Assembly (NCBI RefSeq): GCF_963924675.1
Contig: NC_089221.1
Coordinates: forward strand, 3,469,851 to 3,533,850
Direction: 5' to 3'
Source of the DNA: Phocoena phocoena
Lineage: Eukaryota; Chordata; Mammalia; Artiodactyla; Phocoenidae
DNA length: 64,000 nucleotides
In this document: positions 33,976 through 45,869 of the stretch, in pieces
Position numbering within the stretch: the first letter of the stretch is position 1
How the letters are laid out: each line of letters starts with the position of its first letter
Position numbers and translations under genes: made by a program
Notes under the pieces: model-generated
Told to the model about the DNA's origin: nothing
Databases searched by the model: none
Seen by the model: only the letters and a program-made list of their open reading frames with translations

Positions 33976-36540
33976 ATTAACTGACAAATAGATTACTATC
34001 CAGAGTCTAAAGATCTTATAAAATCCCAGCAAGTGAATAATCCTAATACTTAGTTCATCAGTCATTTATTAATACACAATGTTTTTGATGAGTTTACAAA
34101 AACTTCTCAATACATTACAAAAATAAAAACATTAAAAAACCCAGAGCATTGTAAATAAATTCTAAACATGCCCTTAATTACTGTTTTGATCAGATAGTTG
34201 ATTAGGTAATGGCTGAAACTGAGTGAGGCAGTTTTTAAATGCAAATCAGTCTCTGAAATATTTTACTAACTACTAACTGGTGTCCTAAGCCTGTTCCAAA
34301 GACTGTGAATTACACGAACCAAGGAGACATGACCACTGAATTAAGCACTTTCCTTCACCTCTAAAATTAATGCTCTTTTGTTTCGTACAATGTTTTCATT
34401 ATGCTGGATAAAATAATAATAATAAATGTTTTCAAGGGATGCAGCTTTTCACAGAGGGTTTGGTTTTCAGTTATAGAAAATGAAACAAAAAGAAGCCTTT
34501 GCTTTCTATACAATAGTACAAAAAAGTTGTATCAAAATTGCCAATGGCTCCGTGCACTGGAAGAATTTGCATGTTCTCCAGAATCATGACCCCCCAGTTG
34601 CCAGTTCTAGAAAGTTCAGTGCAAGCATTTGGCATATTGTTCCCTCTTCTCCTCCTTCCTACTTCTTGGATAAAGTGATGTCAACAAGGTCTTACTGCTT
34701 CTCTCTACCTCTTATGTGAATGGTAGACACTTTGGATCACTCAACTTTGGGGCTACAATTAGGTTAGAATATTATGCTCCAGATTATTATTTATTTAAAA
34801 AAAATTATCATGGGAAGAGTAGAGAAATGGGCATCAGGGAGAGATTTTGTAACATAGATCATTTTTAATTCAGTAGATACAGTTAAATCTCTCTATTTCT
34901 GTGTGTATATGTGTGTATGTGTGTCTCACACAGGATAGATAACCCAGTTAGTTGCCTGATCACTGATCACACTCACAACGATTCACACACCTGCCTTTTT
35001 TTACACTATTTCCAATTCAACAACAGAAGATTTTATACTTGAATTTTTGGTCCAGCCCAACTACTCAACTATGGATTTACATTTAATACTGTTCTATGTC
35101 TTTCTCTTGTAGATATAGCTAAATAATAACACCACGGTTATATTTTTCCCTTTAATTATATTAATTTTAACAGCTTGGTTCTATAAGAGTTTATTTCCAT
35201 TTAAAGAAGACTGAAAATAAAATAAAGAAGACTGTTCTTAATCATAATGAATGATGAATTTAGGACTCCTGGTTAAATATCAAATCACATTAATAAAGTC
35301 TGTTCAAAGAACTTATTAAAACTAGGCAATTCTATCCAACATTATTAAGAAAATAGCAGGAATCTATAGATTACATTAGGAATATTGCTTTTGCAATTGA
35401 ATTTGTATCAATTTGTATGTAACAATGATTAAAATACAAATTTCCAATTAAATAGTTTCTTATCGAATCAGAAAGAATATGTTTTCCACAATTACAAACA
35501 AGGAGAGGAACTAACCTACTATAAATAGTGTATACACTAAAAGAAAATGGACTGGCTATGGAGGTATACATATTAACCTTTAGGATTTTTTCACTCAGTG
35601 GAACTAAAATTTTTGAGGTTTGTGACAGTACTGTATGAGCCACAATATCTCCTTAATTATTTCAGTGCACAGTGACAAGATTCAGCTCAGCTTTCGTTTT
35701 GGCTGGTTCAAATACTGAAATGGCAGCATACCAAACACATGCTCTTAAATATTATTTTTTAGTATTGTTACTAATATTATTTATAGATAATGACTATAGG
35801 AAATTTCTAAAAATTATGAAATAATACTTGCATTTAGGAAAATGTTTCACATGAAGAAAACTCAAAAATACTCTTATGTATGCACTTAATTAAGGGAACT
35901 TTTCTATTACAGTTTTCTGAAAGAATTTTGGATTCATCTGAAGCCCTTGTTTAGATACCTAAAACACAGAGAATGATCTATCCATTCTATATTCTGTTGG
36001 CTGATGTAGCAAACATAAAGTTATCATTATAAAGTTATTTTTTTTCATTAGACTAAATACCTGTTCTGACCAACCCCAGTCCAACTAATCAGAGGGTGTT
36101 TCTGCACTATGAAGCCCTCTGACTGTTTACCACCTTTCTCTCTCATTTGGAGAATGCCCGATTCTGCAACCAAGTTAAAAATTAGAAACAAATGTTTCTT
36201 TGTGTTAATAATTGCCAAAAGTTATGTTATTTTTCATTATGTTTCATCATATTATTTTATATCTCACCAAAAAGTGAATTTAAAAGGTTTTTTTTTTTTT
36301 TTAATTTTTTCCGTATGGAAAGCAAACATAAAGCAAAGGATAAGAGAGTAAATTTGAAACACCCTGGGTGGCCACTTTCTATCTCTGTATTTGGGGATAA
36401 ATGCACCATCTCCCCCTCCTCCCATGCCCACATCTGCTGCACCTTAGGTAGCTCTTACCCATCACCTTCTGATCCTTGTCCCTCTGGGGCTGACTCTGAC
36501 TTTCCCCATTAGCTTATGTTCCCAGTTTTCTTTCTTAACA
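33976..36540. other. Unique-looking AT-rich DNA, 2.6 kb
   Basis: No coding exon or named repeat recognised. Short GT-rich run at 34901-34926 and T-run at 36286-36301. Frames up to 106 codons have no domain. Confidence 0.45.
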
Positions 36541-36544
36541 CACT

Positions 36545-36706
36545 CTACTACTTTCAGTCAATTTGCTCATTTGCTGTTTTCCTCACTTAATTTTTAATTT
36601 TCTGAGGACAGATTCCATCCTGACCCTATTTCTCTCCACAGGATCAGCACAAAACCTTGAACAGTGGAGCCACTGGATGAATAATAGATATTTTAGTGAA
36701 TCATTA
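36545..36706 (+). mobile_element. Possible L2 3' end
   Basis: 'ttctgaggacagattccatc', 'ctctccacaggatcagcaca' and 'tggatgaataatagatattt' parallel the L2 terminal segment. Diverged. Confidence 0.42.
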
Positions 36707-38765
36707 GGCTTTAAAACTATTAATGTTGGGATGACAATAATAAATGACAACAGTATTTTAAAAATCTAACATTTCATTTAGGGCAGGGGTGTATGATGAT
36801 TAATATCTTATTTTTTTTCATGTAATTAGTACAAAAATGGTAATGAATATTTTAGATCACCTTCTTGGTTTGTTAACTTTGCTTTACTTTTTGTCCTTGG
36901 CCATTAAGCACATCTGTAAACTTTACAAATTAATGTCACCCATCCTAAAAGAAAAGGAACAAAAGTTGTAACTATATGAGATCAATTTTCACTATTTAAA
37001 AACCAACCTGAAGAATGTGGTGTGGTGACTTCTTTTACATTAAATACACACACACACACACACACGCACTCCTTGGCAATAATATTAAAACAATTCACCA
37101 ATTCTGATGATGTTTATTTGCATACACTGGCAGCTGTAGTACATACTTCAACATATGTTTTCTGATGGCAGCAAAGATATTCGACATGAAAATAATTATT
37201 TGAATTGCTGTGGTTCAGAGATGTTAGTCAGTGCTAATACAACACAGCTAGATTCTAAAAAAGCCTTTCCAAATTTATTCTTGACATCATGTATATCAAA
37301 ATGTATTTGTACACCCTTCAAGTCATGAAAGAAGAGACAAAGGGACATTCTTTCTGCTTGGAGCACAGGCCAGCCCAGAAACACTTTGCCTTCTTCCTCT
37401 CCTTTCAGGAGAGAGATTTGCACATCACCTTTAGTTCATCAAATACGAAGAATCTTGAGAGCATTCTGAGAGGATTGTGCTGAAGAGGTTACCTGGGAGC
37501 AAAGATGCTTTTGACATGTGATTTTAAGGAAGTACAAGGTTACCTGTGTTAACTTCTGAGAAATATCTCTGTTGTTTTTCTTCACACCAAAAGGTCTCAA
37601 GCCATGTCTGTTTGACTGTTTTACTGAACAAGGTGTGCTTGTTCTACCAAGGATATACCGATAATCAGCAGAGTACATTACAGGAGAAAATCTGAACCAA
37701 CAAGCTGTACAAACAGAATAGCAATCAGAAGATTTAATGCATTTCTGATGTACATTTAAGGCACTGACACTGGGCCACAGATGTACATGTGTTGTGTTTT
37801 ATATTTCTGAGATATGGCCTGCGAGAAGCTATTATAACACATCATCATCCACACTGGAGGGACTGGGAAGGAAAAATTCCATCACACGTTACTCCTGCCA
37901 ATGTATTAGAGAAACAAATTGTACTCGGAATTGAAAAGTCACAAGCTTATTCTGTCTTAATAAGTTCCTGCCGAAAGGCTAAGTGTAAGACTAGAAATAC
38001 TTCCAAAATGTTGTTACTGTATTATCATCTTTGACATCTCCAGGGCTGTTCCAAGAATCATCAGTTATCAGTTCCCAGTTCTCACAATAAATTCTCTTTT
38101 TTTTTTCCTTTTCTTTTTTTCCAAACAGTTCTTGATTTCAGGTAGCCATTTTTAGCTATCTGTACCTGAAATAAAAACCTTCCTTTGGCTAAAAGAAAAG
38201 GATACTTTTAAGTAAGATATTTGTCACTTGACTCTTCCCATTGGTTAATCTAAATAGTTTCATAATTCAAGGTGCTAATCCTTACCATAAATTTCCCATC
38301 AGACTTGTCTAAAGATTCTCAAGATCTTTTGGGACAGATTATAAATAGAAAAGTAAAAATGCAAACTCTGATTTCTCTGAGGGCAGATTCTGGGTCTTAA
38401 TCATCTCTGTGGCTGTAGTTGCTAAAACTTAGAGAGGAATACTCTATAAACATCTGTGAAAAAAATGAAAAGATGATGTTATGTTTAAATGCAATTACGG
38501 TGCTTTAAAATATCCTAATGATATTAACCTAGTTATTGTTTTATAAACCAAGATACAAGATAACTTCATGACTTAAATTATCCCTTTTTATTTTATCAGT
38601 CTACTAAGATGTTGTCTCTTGAAAGTGGGTATTTTTAATCTTGTCATCTCAGCATTGTATATATCAAAATCTAACTTTGATTATAAAACAAACCAAAAGG
38701 AACTATGAAAAACCTACATAAATAAGTGGTTATCTAATCCAAAAATTTGTAACTTGCTATATGTG
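36707..38765. other. Unique-looking noncoding DNA with a small (CA)n
   Basis: A (CA)n of about 20 bases at 37045-37064. The rest, especially 37090-38050, is free of recognised repeats and has no convincing exon. Confidence 0.45.
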
Positions 38766-39240
38766 TGTATTAGTTATCTAGGGCTGTGCAACAAACTATA
38801 TCAAAATATAGAGAGACTAAAACAGCAAAGATTTATTACCTTACAGTTTCTATGTATCTGGAAACTGGGTATAGTTTATTTGGGTCCTTTGTATGAGATC
38901 TCACATGAAGTCACAATCAAGCTGTTGTCCAGAGCTGTGGCATCTCAGGGCTCTGCTAGGACAGGATAATCCACTGTCTGGACACTCCACAGGGTCCCTG
39001 AGTGACCTCATGGCACAGCAACTGGTGATACAAGACAGAATTCCAGACAGTAGTCAAGATGGAAGCCATTGTCTTTTTGTGTCCTGATCTCAGACGTGAA
39101 ATCCCACAACTTCTGTCACGTCTGTTCATAAGAAGTGAACCAATAAAATTATCGTACATTTAAGGGGAGGGGATTACACAAGAGCATGAATACAAAAAGG
39201 TGGGGGGGTCACTGGGAACCATCTTGGAGCATATCTGCCA
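38766..39240 (-). mobile_element. MaLR-type solitary LTR, minus strand
   Basis: Begins 'tgtattagttatctagggct' and ends 'atcttggagcatatctgcca', the TG...CA limits expected of an LTR, 475 bases apart. Internal landmarks in order: 'agatttattaccttacagtt', 'aagatggaagccattgtctt', 'gacgtgaaatcccacaactt' and 'ggggattacacaagagcatg'. No 5-base flanking duplication survives. The exact subfamily is not assigned. Confidence 0.65.
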
Positions 39241-39464
39241 TAAAGAGGGTCAATACATTTCACTTTCAAGGAACAATTTGCATTATGAAATGATTTGTAA
39301 TAGTTCATATCAAGTTATAGAGTAAAAATTAGGAAGATTCTCAAAACCAAGCATTTCCTCTCATTCCCATTTCCATCTGTGACTGGCAGATGAATTCATC
39401 ACATAGAAGTATATTAGAAAGAAGGAAAGGAGTGAAAGCTAAGACAGAGGAAATCTGGTTTTGA

Positions 39465-39640
39465 GCAACTGCATATCCAAGTGCTGTGCTAGATACTCTT
39501 CAGGCCCTACTTTACCTAATCTTCATAGCAAACTTGCAAGGTTGATGTTGCTACCAGATGAGTTATTGGGGCTTAGAAAACAAACGTGCTTTTGTCACAG
39601 AGCTGGAATTTGAAGCTACACTTATCTTGCTGGAAAACAC
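39465..39640 (-). mobile_element. MIR SINE fossil, minus strand
   Basis: 'caagtgctgtgctagatact', 'acctaatcttcatagcaaac' and 'tgtcacagagctggaatttg' follow the reverse-complement order of the MIR core and tail. Diverged, mammal-wide. Confidence 0.65.
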
Positions 39641-39699
39641 AGTGTTGACCCTTCTGGACCTAGTGGCTGAAGAGTTAGTTCCTAGGCCCCCCTTTACTT

Positions 39700-39785
39700 G
39701 TTGACACCCTGTGACATTAAGCAAGGCAAGCAGCCTTTCTAAGCCTCAGTTTCCTGAACCGCAAGGTCATGGGTTTCTAGTCCAG
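39700..39785 (+). mobile_element. MIR SINE fossil, plus strand
   Basis: 'tgacattaagcaaggcaagc' and 'aagcctcagtttcctgaacc' match the MIR core region in the forward direction. Confidence 0.6.
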
Positions 39786-39939
39786 AATTCTCAGTTTCAG
39801 TATACCCACAACTTTGGGTAAGGTCAAGGGGCTACTTTATGGTATCACGACTGCATGAGAGTCAAAGGTGGGGTTGTGAACATAGTTATTTTGACTCTTA
39901 ATCAGCACTTTTAGAGTTCCTGCTGCCTCTGTACAAACT

Positions 39940-40085
39940 CTTTCGTTCATTCATCCTCACAACAAATATGGATTTTGAACCTGCTCTTTCTAAGAACTGC
40001 GCTTGACACAGAGTGTAAGTGGTGATCAAGCGATGAAATCCTTGCCCTAACAGATGCCAATGAGAAGACTAAGTGGAAAGGGCAA
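39940..40085 (-). mobile_element. L2 3' end, minus strand
   Basis: 'tcgttcattcatcctcac', 'aactgcgcttgacacagagt' and 'aaatccttgccctaacagat' follow the reverse complement of the L2 terminus. Confidence 0.55.
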
Positions 40086-41004
40086 AAACGGTAATTGGGA
40101 CTTAACATTAAAAGGCTTAATAGAGTAAAATTTATGAGAATCTTGTACCTAACATCATGTTATGCTACTTATTATGAAAAAAAAGCCTTATTCTATAACC
40201 ATAAACCTTCATCTTTGCTGATAAAATAATTTAGGGAAATTTTCACTTGATGATATATAACTCTACAAATGACTATGACAAAGAAAAAAAAGTGTTCTGG
40301 ATTTCAAAAATTAAGCTGTTTATCACTACTAACAAATAAAATATTTTGCAACTAATGATAAAAGACTCTCAAAGTTTAAATAAATAACATATTAGGTACT
40401 TTTGCAAGACAACATGAGCCTGAAATGTGTGAATAATCTATTAGTGATGAAAGCACCCCCAGAGGAGGCATATACAATAGGACAACTGCTATAAAATGTA
40501 TTTTAAAATACCAGAAGGGCAAAGAAATAACCTTATTTTAGAGCTAAATGTTCAAGGGCAGCTGTTATGGTCTCTGACAGCCAACAGTATAATAGTAGCA
40601 ATGACAAGAATACACACCAAGTCTCCAGGGTTAAATCAGTGCAGGCGATGGCAAAGGAGCCGTTAAGGCCCATGTTAATCTTCCCACTCTGGCCTGAGAC
40701 AGAACATTCATTATGCTGCTCTCACATCACAAGTCAACCAGTTCTTACCACAGTCTCTGTCACTTTGCTTTGAGTGTTTTTAACAGGAGTGGCAAGAAGG
40801 AACTCTTTCTTTCTACCTTAAAACAAAGGTGGAATTTGTTTGGTGCTTCCTCTGTAAGACACACTTGGTGAGGCACTCTAAAAGTGAAGAGTTACTTTGA
40901 TTGTGTGCCCTCTACCTATTTAATGACTTGTTCTGAGGAATGACTTAGGCTGCAGGAATGCCTGGCATTGGTTTTGGGCAAAGCCCCCATTTCTTCTCTT
41001 TCTT
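40086..41004. other. Unique-looking noncoding DNA
   Basis: No gene or repeat recognised. Confidence 0.45.
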
Positions 41005-41300
41005 TTAAGCTTTATTAACAAATAATTGATACATAAAATTTAAGATATTTAAAGTGAACAAGGTGAAAATTTGATATACATATACATTGTGAAAGGATTT
41101 CCTCCTTCAAGTTAATCAAATCAACATTTCCATCACCACACATATTTACTTTGTGTGTGTATGTGAATGTGTAAGTTCTACTCTCTTAGAAAACTTCAAC
41201 TATATAATACATTATTTTCAAATATAGTCATCAGGCTATATATTAGATGCTCAGACCCTATTCATCTTATAGCTGAAAGTTTGAAAATATTCCATTTCTT
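41005..41300 (-). mobile_element. Old L1M 3'UTR fragment, minus strand
   Basis: 'aagctttattaacaaataat', 'aaaatttgatatacatatac', 'acatttccatcaccacacat' and 'catcttatagctgaaagttt' follow the reverse complement of an L1M 3'UTR. Confidence 0.65.
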
Positions 41301-42289
41301 TAGAGTTAGTAGCTGCCTTATGATCTGAAAGTATTACCAATTCTTTATAAATGGTATGTTAGTAGGCCCTGTAGACTGCTTTCAAAGTCAGAAAATGATA
41401 AGTACTTACCCTTACAGAGAGGATTTTCTGTTCTGTGAAATCATAATATTTTGCTAAATATTTTAAATATGTAATGCCCATGGAAAAAAGTGAGATTATC
41501 TCCTGAATCTTTCTTCTCTTTATCTATATGGAGAATTCATTAGCTCAAAGTTCCTCGGAGGTAGATAAACACAGATGTAAAGAATTGCTAATGATCACTC
41601 TCATTAATATAGTGTTCATAATAAACACAACCTACTTTCAACTCTATGAAAGAAACAGTGCTACAAATTATTATTCCCTACTCCTAATGTGTCTCCTCTT
41701 ATAGGAAGACAACACAAAAGTAATTAGAAATTAATTGAAACTACTGTAAGCTAAAGCTGATCTCCCAGAATACATGAAGTTTAACAACAGACCTGAGGCT
41801 TTCTGTTCCCTCTCTCTCAAATAAATTTCAGAGTTAGTATTCCTGGCAGAGTGATTTTTTTTTAATGGATTTGATGGGAAAAGAATGTTCTCTCAAATCA
41901 GAGAATATAAAATATTACACAATTGTAACAGGGTTATATTAGTTGATTTTCCCAGAATAATAATCATGAGAAGGGAATAGAAATATGTAAGGGGGATTAT
42001 CTGTGATATTTTGCACTTTAAAAAGTTACGTTGAAAAATTCATCTTGGGAAAAACACCAATTTTGTTCACTAAAGAAATGAGGAACTCTTTCTTATCTAA
42101 ATTATTCTTAGTAGATCCATGGAGAAACTGAACTCTGCAGGCAACCACTGTAGCAGCTAATGTCTCTTAGTTACCCACCACATATTTTTGTTGTAATTTC
42201 CAGGTATTTGTTCCATTAAATCCCAGGGGTATGACTCTACCCACTTTTCAGATAGGGACATTGACTAGTGTTACACAAAGTGGTTGTAT
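41301..42289. other. Unique-looking AT-rich DNA
   Basis: No gene or named repeat recognised. Confidence 0.45.
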
Positions 42290-42720
42290 CAGTCAGGATA
42301 TACTAGGTTATGTTTCAGTAACAAGTGACCTCAACCTCCAAGTGGCTTACAGAAGAGAGATTTACTGCAAACTGACATGCTAGTCTAGGTGGTCCACACA
42401 AGCAGCTCTCTTCCAAGTGGTAACTCAGGGACTCAGGTTAACAACAAACAGGAACTTTGCATGTTGGAGTCATTTGCTTCTACCCCAGAGGACTGGGGTT
42501 GGAGGTGTGGGGTCTAAGGTATAAATAAGTCACACATAGTCTTAATTGCATTGACCTGGAAGTCACCCATCACGTTCCACTCAAGGTCCAAGGGTAAGAA
42601 TTCCTGATATGACCCCATTTAGATGCTTAGAGTCTCCAAAATAGAAAAAGCCAAGTGGACAGATGATGGGACTTTTGGTCTCTGCCACAGTAATGGAATC
42701 TGGAAAATTATGCAATTTAT
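42290..42720. mobile_element. Old LTR-like interspersed repeat, same family as 25308
   Basis: Opens 'gtatcagtcaggatatacta' with 'aggttatgtttcagtaacaa', 'caagtggcttacagaagaga' and 'acctggaagtcacccatcac'. Its opening parallels 25308-25330, and the order of landmarks is that of a common mammalian dispersed repeat I cannot name with confidence. Confidence 0.5.
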
Positions 42721-43746
42721 GGGAATGCCAGTGATAACTTCAGGGAGGTGAACATTTGTTAGTCACCTCTACAGCCTGCTTCTGCCACAGGGCACTGGTA
42801 TTTGGAAACCTCAGCAGAAAAAGCCACACGTAACCCTGTGAAAGGCCAGAGGAAGAGGTCCTAGAGCCTTCTCCGGCTCCTTCACTGGCAGAACCTCTTT
42901 GGAAGGATATTCAAATGAGAAGCTCTTTCCCTCAGCTCACAGAAGGGCTGTTGGAAGCAAGAGGTTACTGTTTCCTGCCATGAAGGATCTGAAAGAAAAC
43001 CAGTGGAGCCAAGCTATGGACTTTGCCCATTGTTAAGAATGTAGAAATATTCTGAGTGTGGGACTTTGCCTGGCAAGTGCAAGGTTTTTCCACACATAAA
43101 GGGATAAAATCATTGAAGGGTCCCTAACAGGAAGCAAACTCCTGGGAAAGCTATTAGCAGTTTAACATTTGCAATTCATGTGACAGTGTTCTTGCCTTGA
43201 GGAGTATCACAGACACAGCCCTGTTTGGTTTAAAATGTAACTATCACAGCAGAGTAGGTTGAGCATTCAGATCTCAGCTGGGTTTCTCTTGAATTTATTA
43301 ACTTAGGAATGGAAACCTGCTTTAAATAGTTTACTATCTTCCAGTAACCCCTTCTTCTCCTTCTCTAGAAGTGGCACCACTCTTCAGGCTTGTAATCCTG
43401 GAGTACCTCCAACTTTTCTTCCCTTTGGCCCTCAGAACATCCTCTGTCTACCCCATGCTGTCAATAGGTCCTTCCCAAGCATGCTCTGAATCCTCCCTTT
43501 CTCTGTATTCCACATCGTATCCACAGCTCCTAACTACTCTTAACTACACTTCATTTCTCCCTCCACTGCTAACTCAAGATCAAACAAGCAGCTTGAGTAT
43601 GCTATTATTTTTCTCCCCAAAGTTTACAGTGATCTGGGGTTTGAGGAAAACCTTGGAACAAGTCATAGTATTGACCTTCCAAACCAAACCAGATTTTTAC
43701 ATGGACTGACAGAATTATTGTGAATAGTGGTGCAATAAACATGGGA

Positions 43747-43747
<1 letters not shown>
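42721..43747. other. Unique-looking DNA, end resembles an L1 3'UTR scrap
   Basis: 43717-43747 ('attattgtgaatagtggtgc') resembles the L1 3'-end text 'attgtgaatag' seen near 30470. It is too short to classify. 43370-43600 is pyrimidine-rich with a 112-codon frame but no domain. Confidence 0.4.

Positions 43748-43805
<58 letters not shown>
43748..43805. repeat. (TA)n microsatellite, 58 bases
   Basis: Uninterrupted TA dinucleotides following 'acatgggag'. Confidence 0.97.
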
Positions 43806-43807
<2 letters not shown>

Positions 43808-44539
43808 ATTTCAGTAGTGATACAATGGACATAAATTAGCCTAGGAGATCCAGAAAATCTTCTAAATAACATGGGGACAAAGTTCACTTCCCCGATGAAT
43901 TGCTGGTTGCTTTGAGGGTCTATATTTACCTGTGAAATTTTACTTACCTAAGTCATCAAGATCAATAATGTAGTCTTTATAACTAACTTTACCCGCTTCA
44001 TTAAAATGCAGAGGTTATTTGCCCCAGGGTCCTGACTGTTTGGTTTTCCATAATCCTTTTCTGTTTTCTAAGATCAAAGAAGGAAGCAATATCTAGTAAA
44101 AACTACATAATACATTTTTAACAGACTGGCTGTAATAAGTTATCTCCATGTTCCACTGCTGTCGGCTTCTGTTGTCCCATTTCAAGCATAAAATCGGCCA
44201 GCCTAGCAACTAAAAATGGAAGACTATTTGTGGGGATCTTTCCAGATACAATCAACACATACCAACTAGTGAAAAAGGCTCCCCCATGCAAAAAAGGAAT
44301 ACAAAAAACATAATACAAAAGAGTTAAATCTTACTAAAAAATGGCAACATGAGGGCGTACACAACCCAGGATAAGAATCCCTTCAGTTTCTGCAACAGAC
44401 ACAAAGGGAGAAAATATTTTATGGCCAGTGAATGATCACAGGTCTGTTGGGTCTACAAGTAGTCAACCTAATAATAGGAGTACGGAATGAAAAATAAATG
44501 GAATGTTAAGTACCCTGATAAGTCTACCTAACACGATTC
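43806..44539. other. Unique-looking noncoding DNA
   Basis: No gene or repeat recognised. Confidence 0.45.
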
Positions 44540-45330
44540 TCAAAACCCGCGGACCTTCTGCCCGCAAACGTGTAAGATGAGAGTCATATGATTACAGCAT
44601 CCACCTGCAAACCCCATCGCGCTTCTCCATCTGTGTATTTTACTGTAGGTCAAGGCAGTTAATCACCAGAAGGCCCCAGGGCAGCCACATAGAATCGTAT
44701 TTATGGGTAAATCAAGAAACCGAAATGCTGAACCGTGCCTGATTAGCTGCACTAATATGCTACTTGTGGCTAATTTCTGAGCTGCTTAAGCCACAGGTGT
44801 TTGCCCTCCCCCATCAATCACGCGGTCCGCCTCCCCTTTGCACCCCTGGTCCCACCATGCATATAGATGGCCTGTTTAAATGACAGGCAGGAAATAATGG
44901 ATGAGGCACTAAATCATTCCAGTGTTTAGTCAACTGTCTCTCCTCTGAAACTGGTCCTACCGCGTTCCCACTGCCCAGCTCCTTTCAGATGTTATTGTAA
45001 CCCTAGCCTTCTGCGCCACTGCATGTAACCTTTCAAAGGTACAAAGTGTACATTTCCCCATTTTTATTTGTTTTCCTTGTAGAGCACACCCTTTGCATAA
45101 GACAGAACCATTAAAATTTCCACAACAGCCAGCAGTGCAATGGAGCAGAGCAGAATCCCAATGACTTCGATGGTGAAAGGAAACTCTCACTGGGAATTTA
45201 GTAACTATGGTCCTACATTTACCTTTAATTTATTTTTTTAAATTAAAGATGCTAATTAAATGGCTCACAAACCAAACAATCTAAACACTAAATATTATGG
45301 GCAGGAAATGCCAGGCTTGCATATCATTTG
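44540..45330. promoter_or_regulatory. Candidate conserved noncoding/enhancer-like block
   Basis: This repeat-free block holds an unusual local density of CpG for this window ('cccgcggacc', 'ccccatcgcgc', 'caatcacgcggtccgcc', 'taccgcgttccc'). It also has motifs common in developmental enhancers: 'atcaatca' (PBX/HOX-like, 44813-44820), 'tgacag' (MEIS/TALE-like, 44881-44886), 'caggtg' (E-box, near 44794) and 'taatta' (homeodomain core, 45253-45258). No open frame carries a domain. Short motifs occur by chance, so this is an inference to test by conservation. Confidence 0.3.
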
Positions 45331-45869
45331 ATTCTTTAGACTAGTTCCTTGTTTTAAATCAACTTATAGGCCAATATAAAAACCAGTAGCTATGAAAATA
45401 CATACTTCACATGTATTTACAATGTATGTCTATGCTTGGAACAGAAGAAAATATAGGACTTGGCAGGAGATCTGTTTCAAGCTCTAGCTAAGAAAACTCT
45501 TAGAAGGAAATATCAATCAATGGGTACCAAATGAAATGTTATAAATGAACATAATAGCAGGCAAAATAGGAATGAAAAACAAGATCAAGGCTTCACTACA
45601 TTGGGACAAGCATAATTATAGTTTTGATGTGATAGGCATAAAATATAAGAACTCTTCAACTCTATTGCTCATTGAAGGAGGAAAATAGTTGTTTGAAATT
45701 TTCAGTTGCTTTTAGGAATTTTATATGTCTCACCCTTAGATTAGATTATATGACAGGAAATACACTCATTTATCTGTTATTTTTAGCACTTCCTAATTGA
45801 GCTCAAATAGGCAAATGTAATATGAGTATTCAAGTCATAAAAGTAATGTATTCAAGGTTATTCCACTTC
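45331..45869. other. Unique-looking AT-rich DNA
   Basis: No gene or repeat recognised. Confidence 0.45.
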
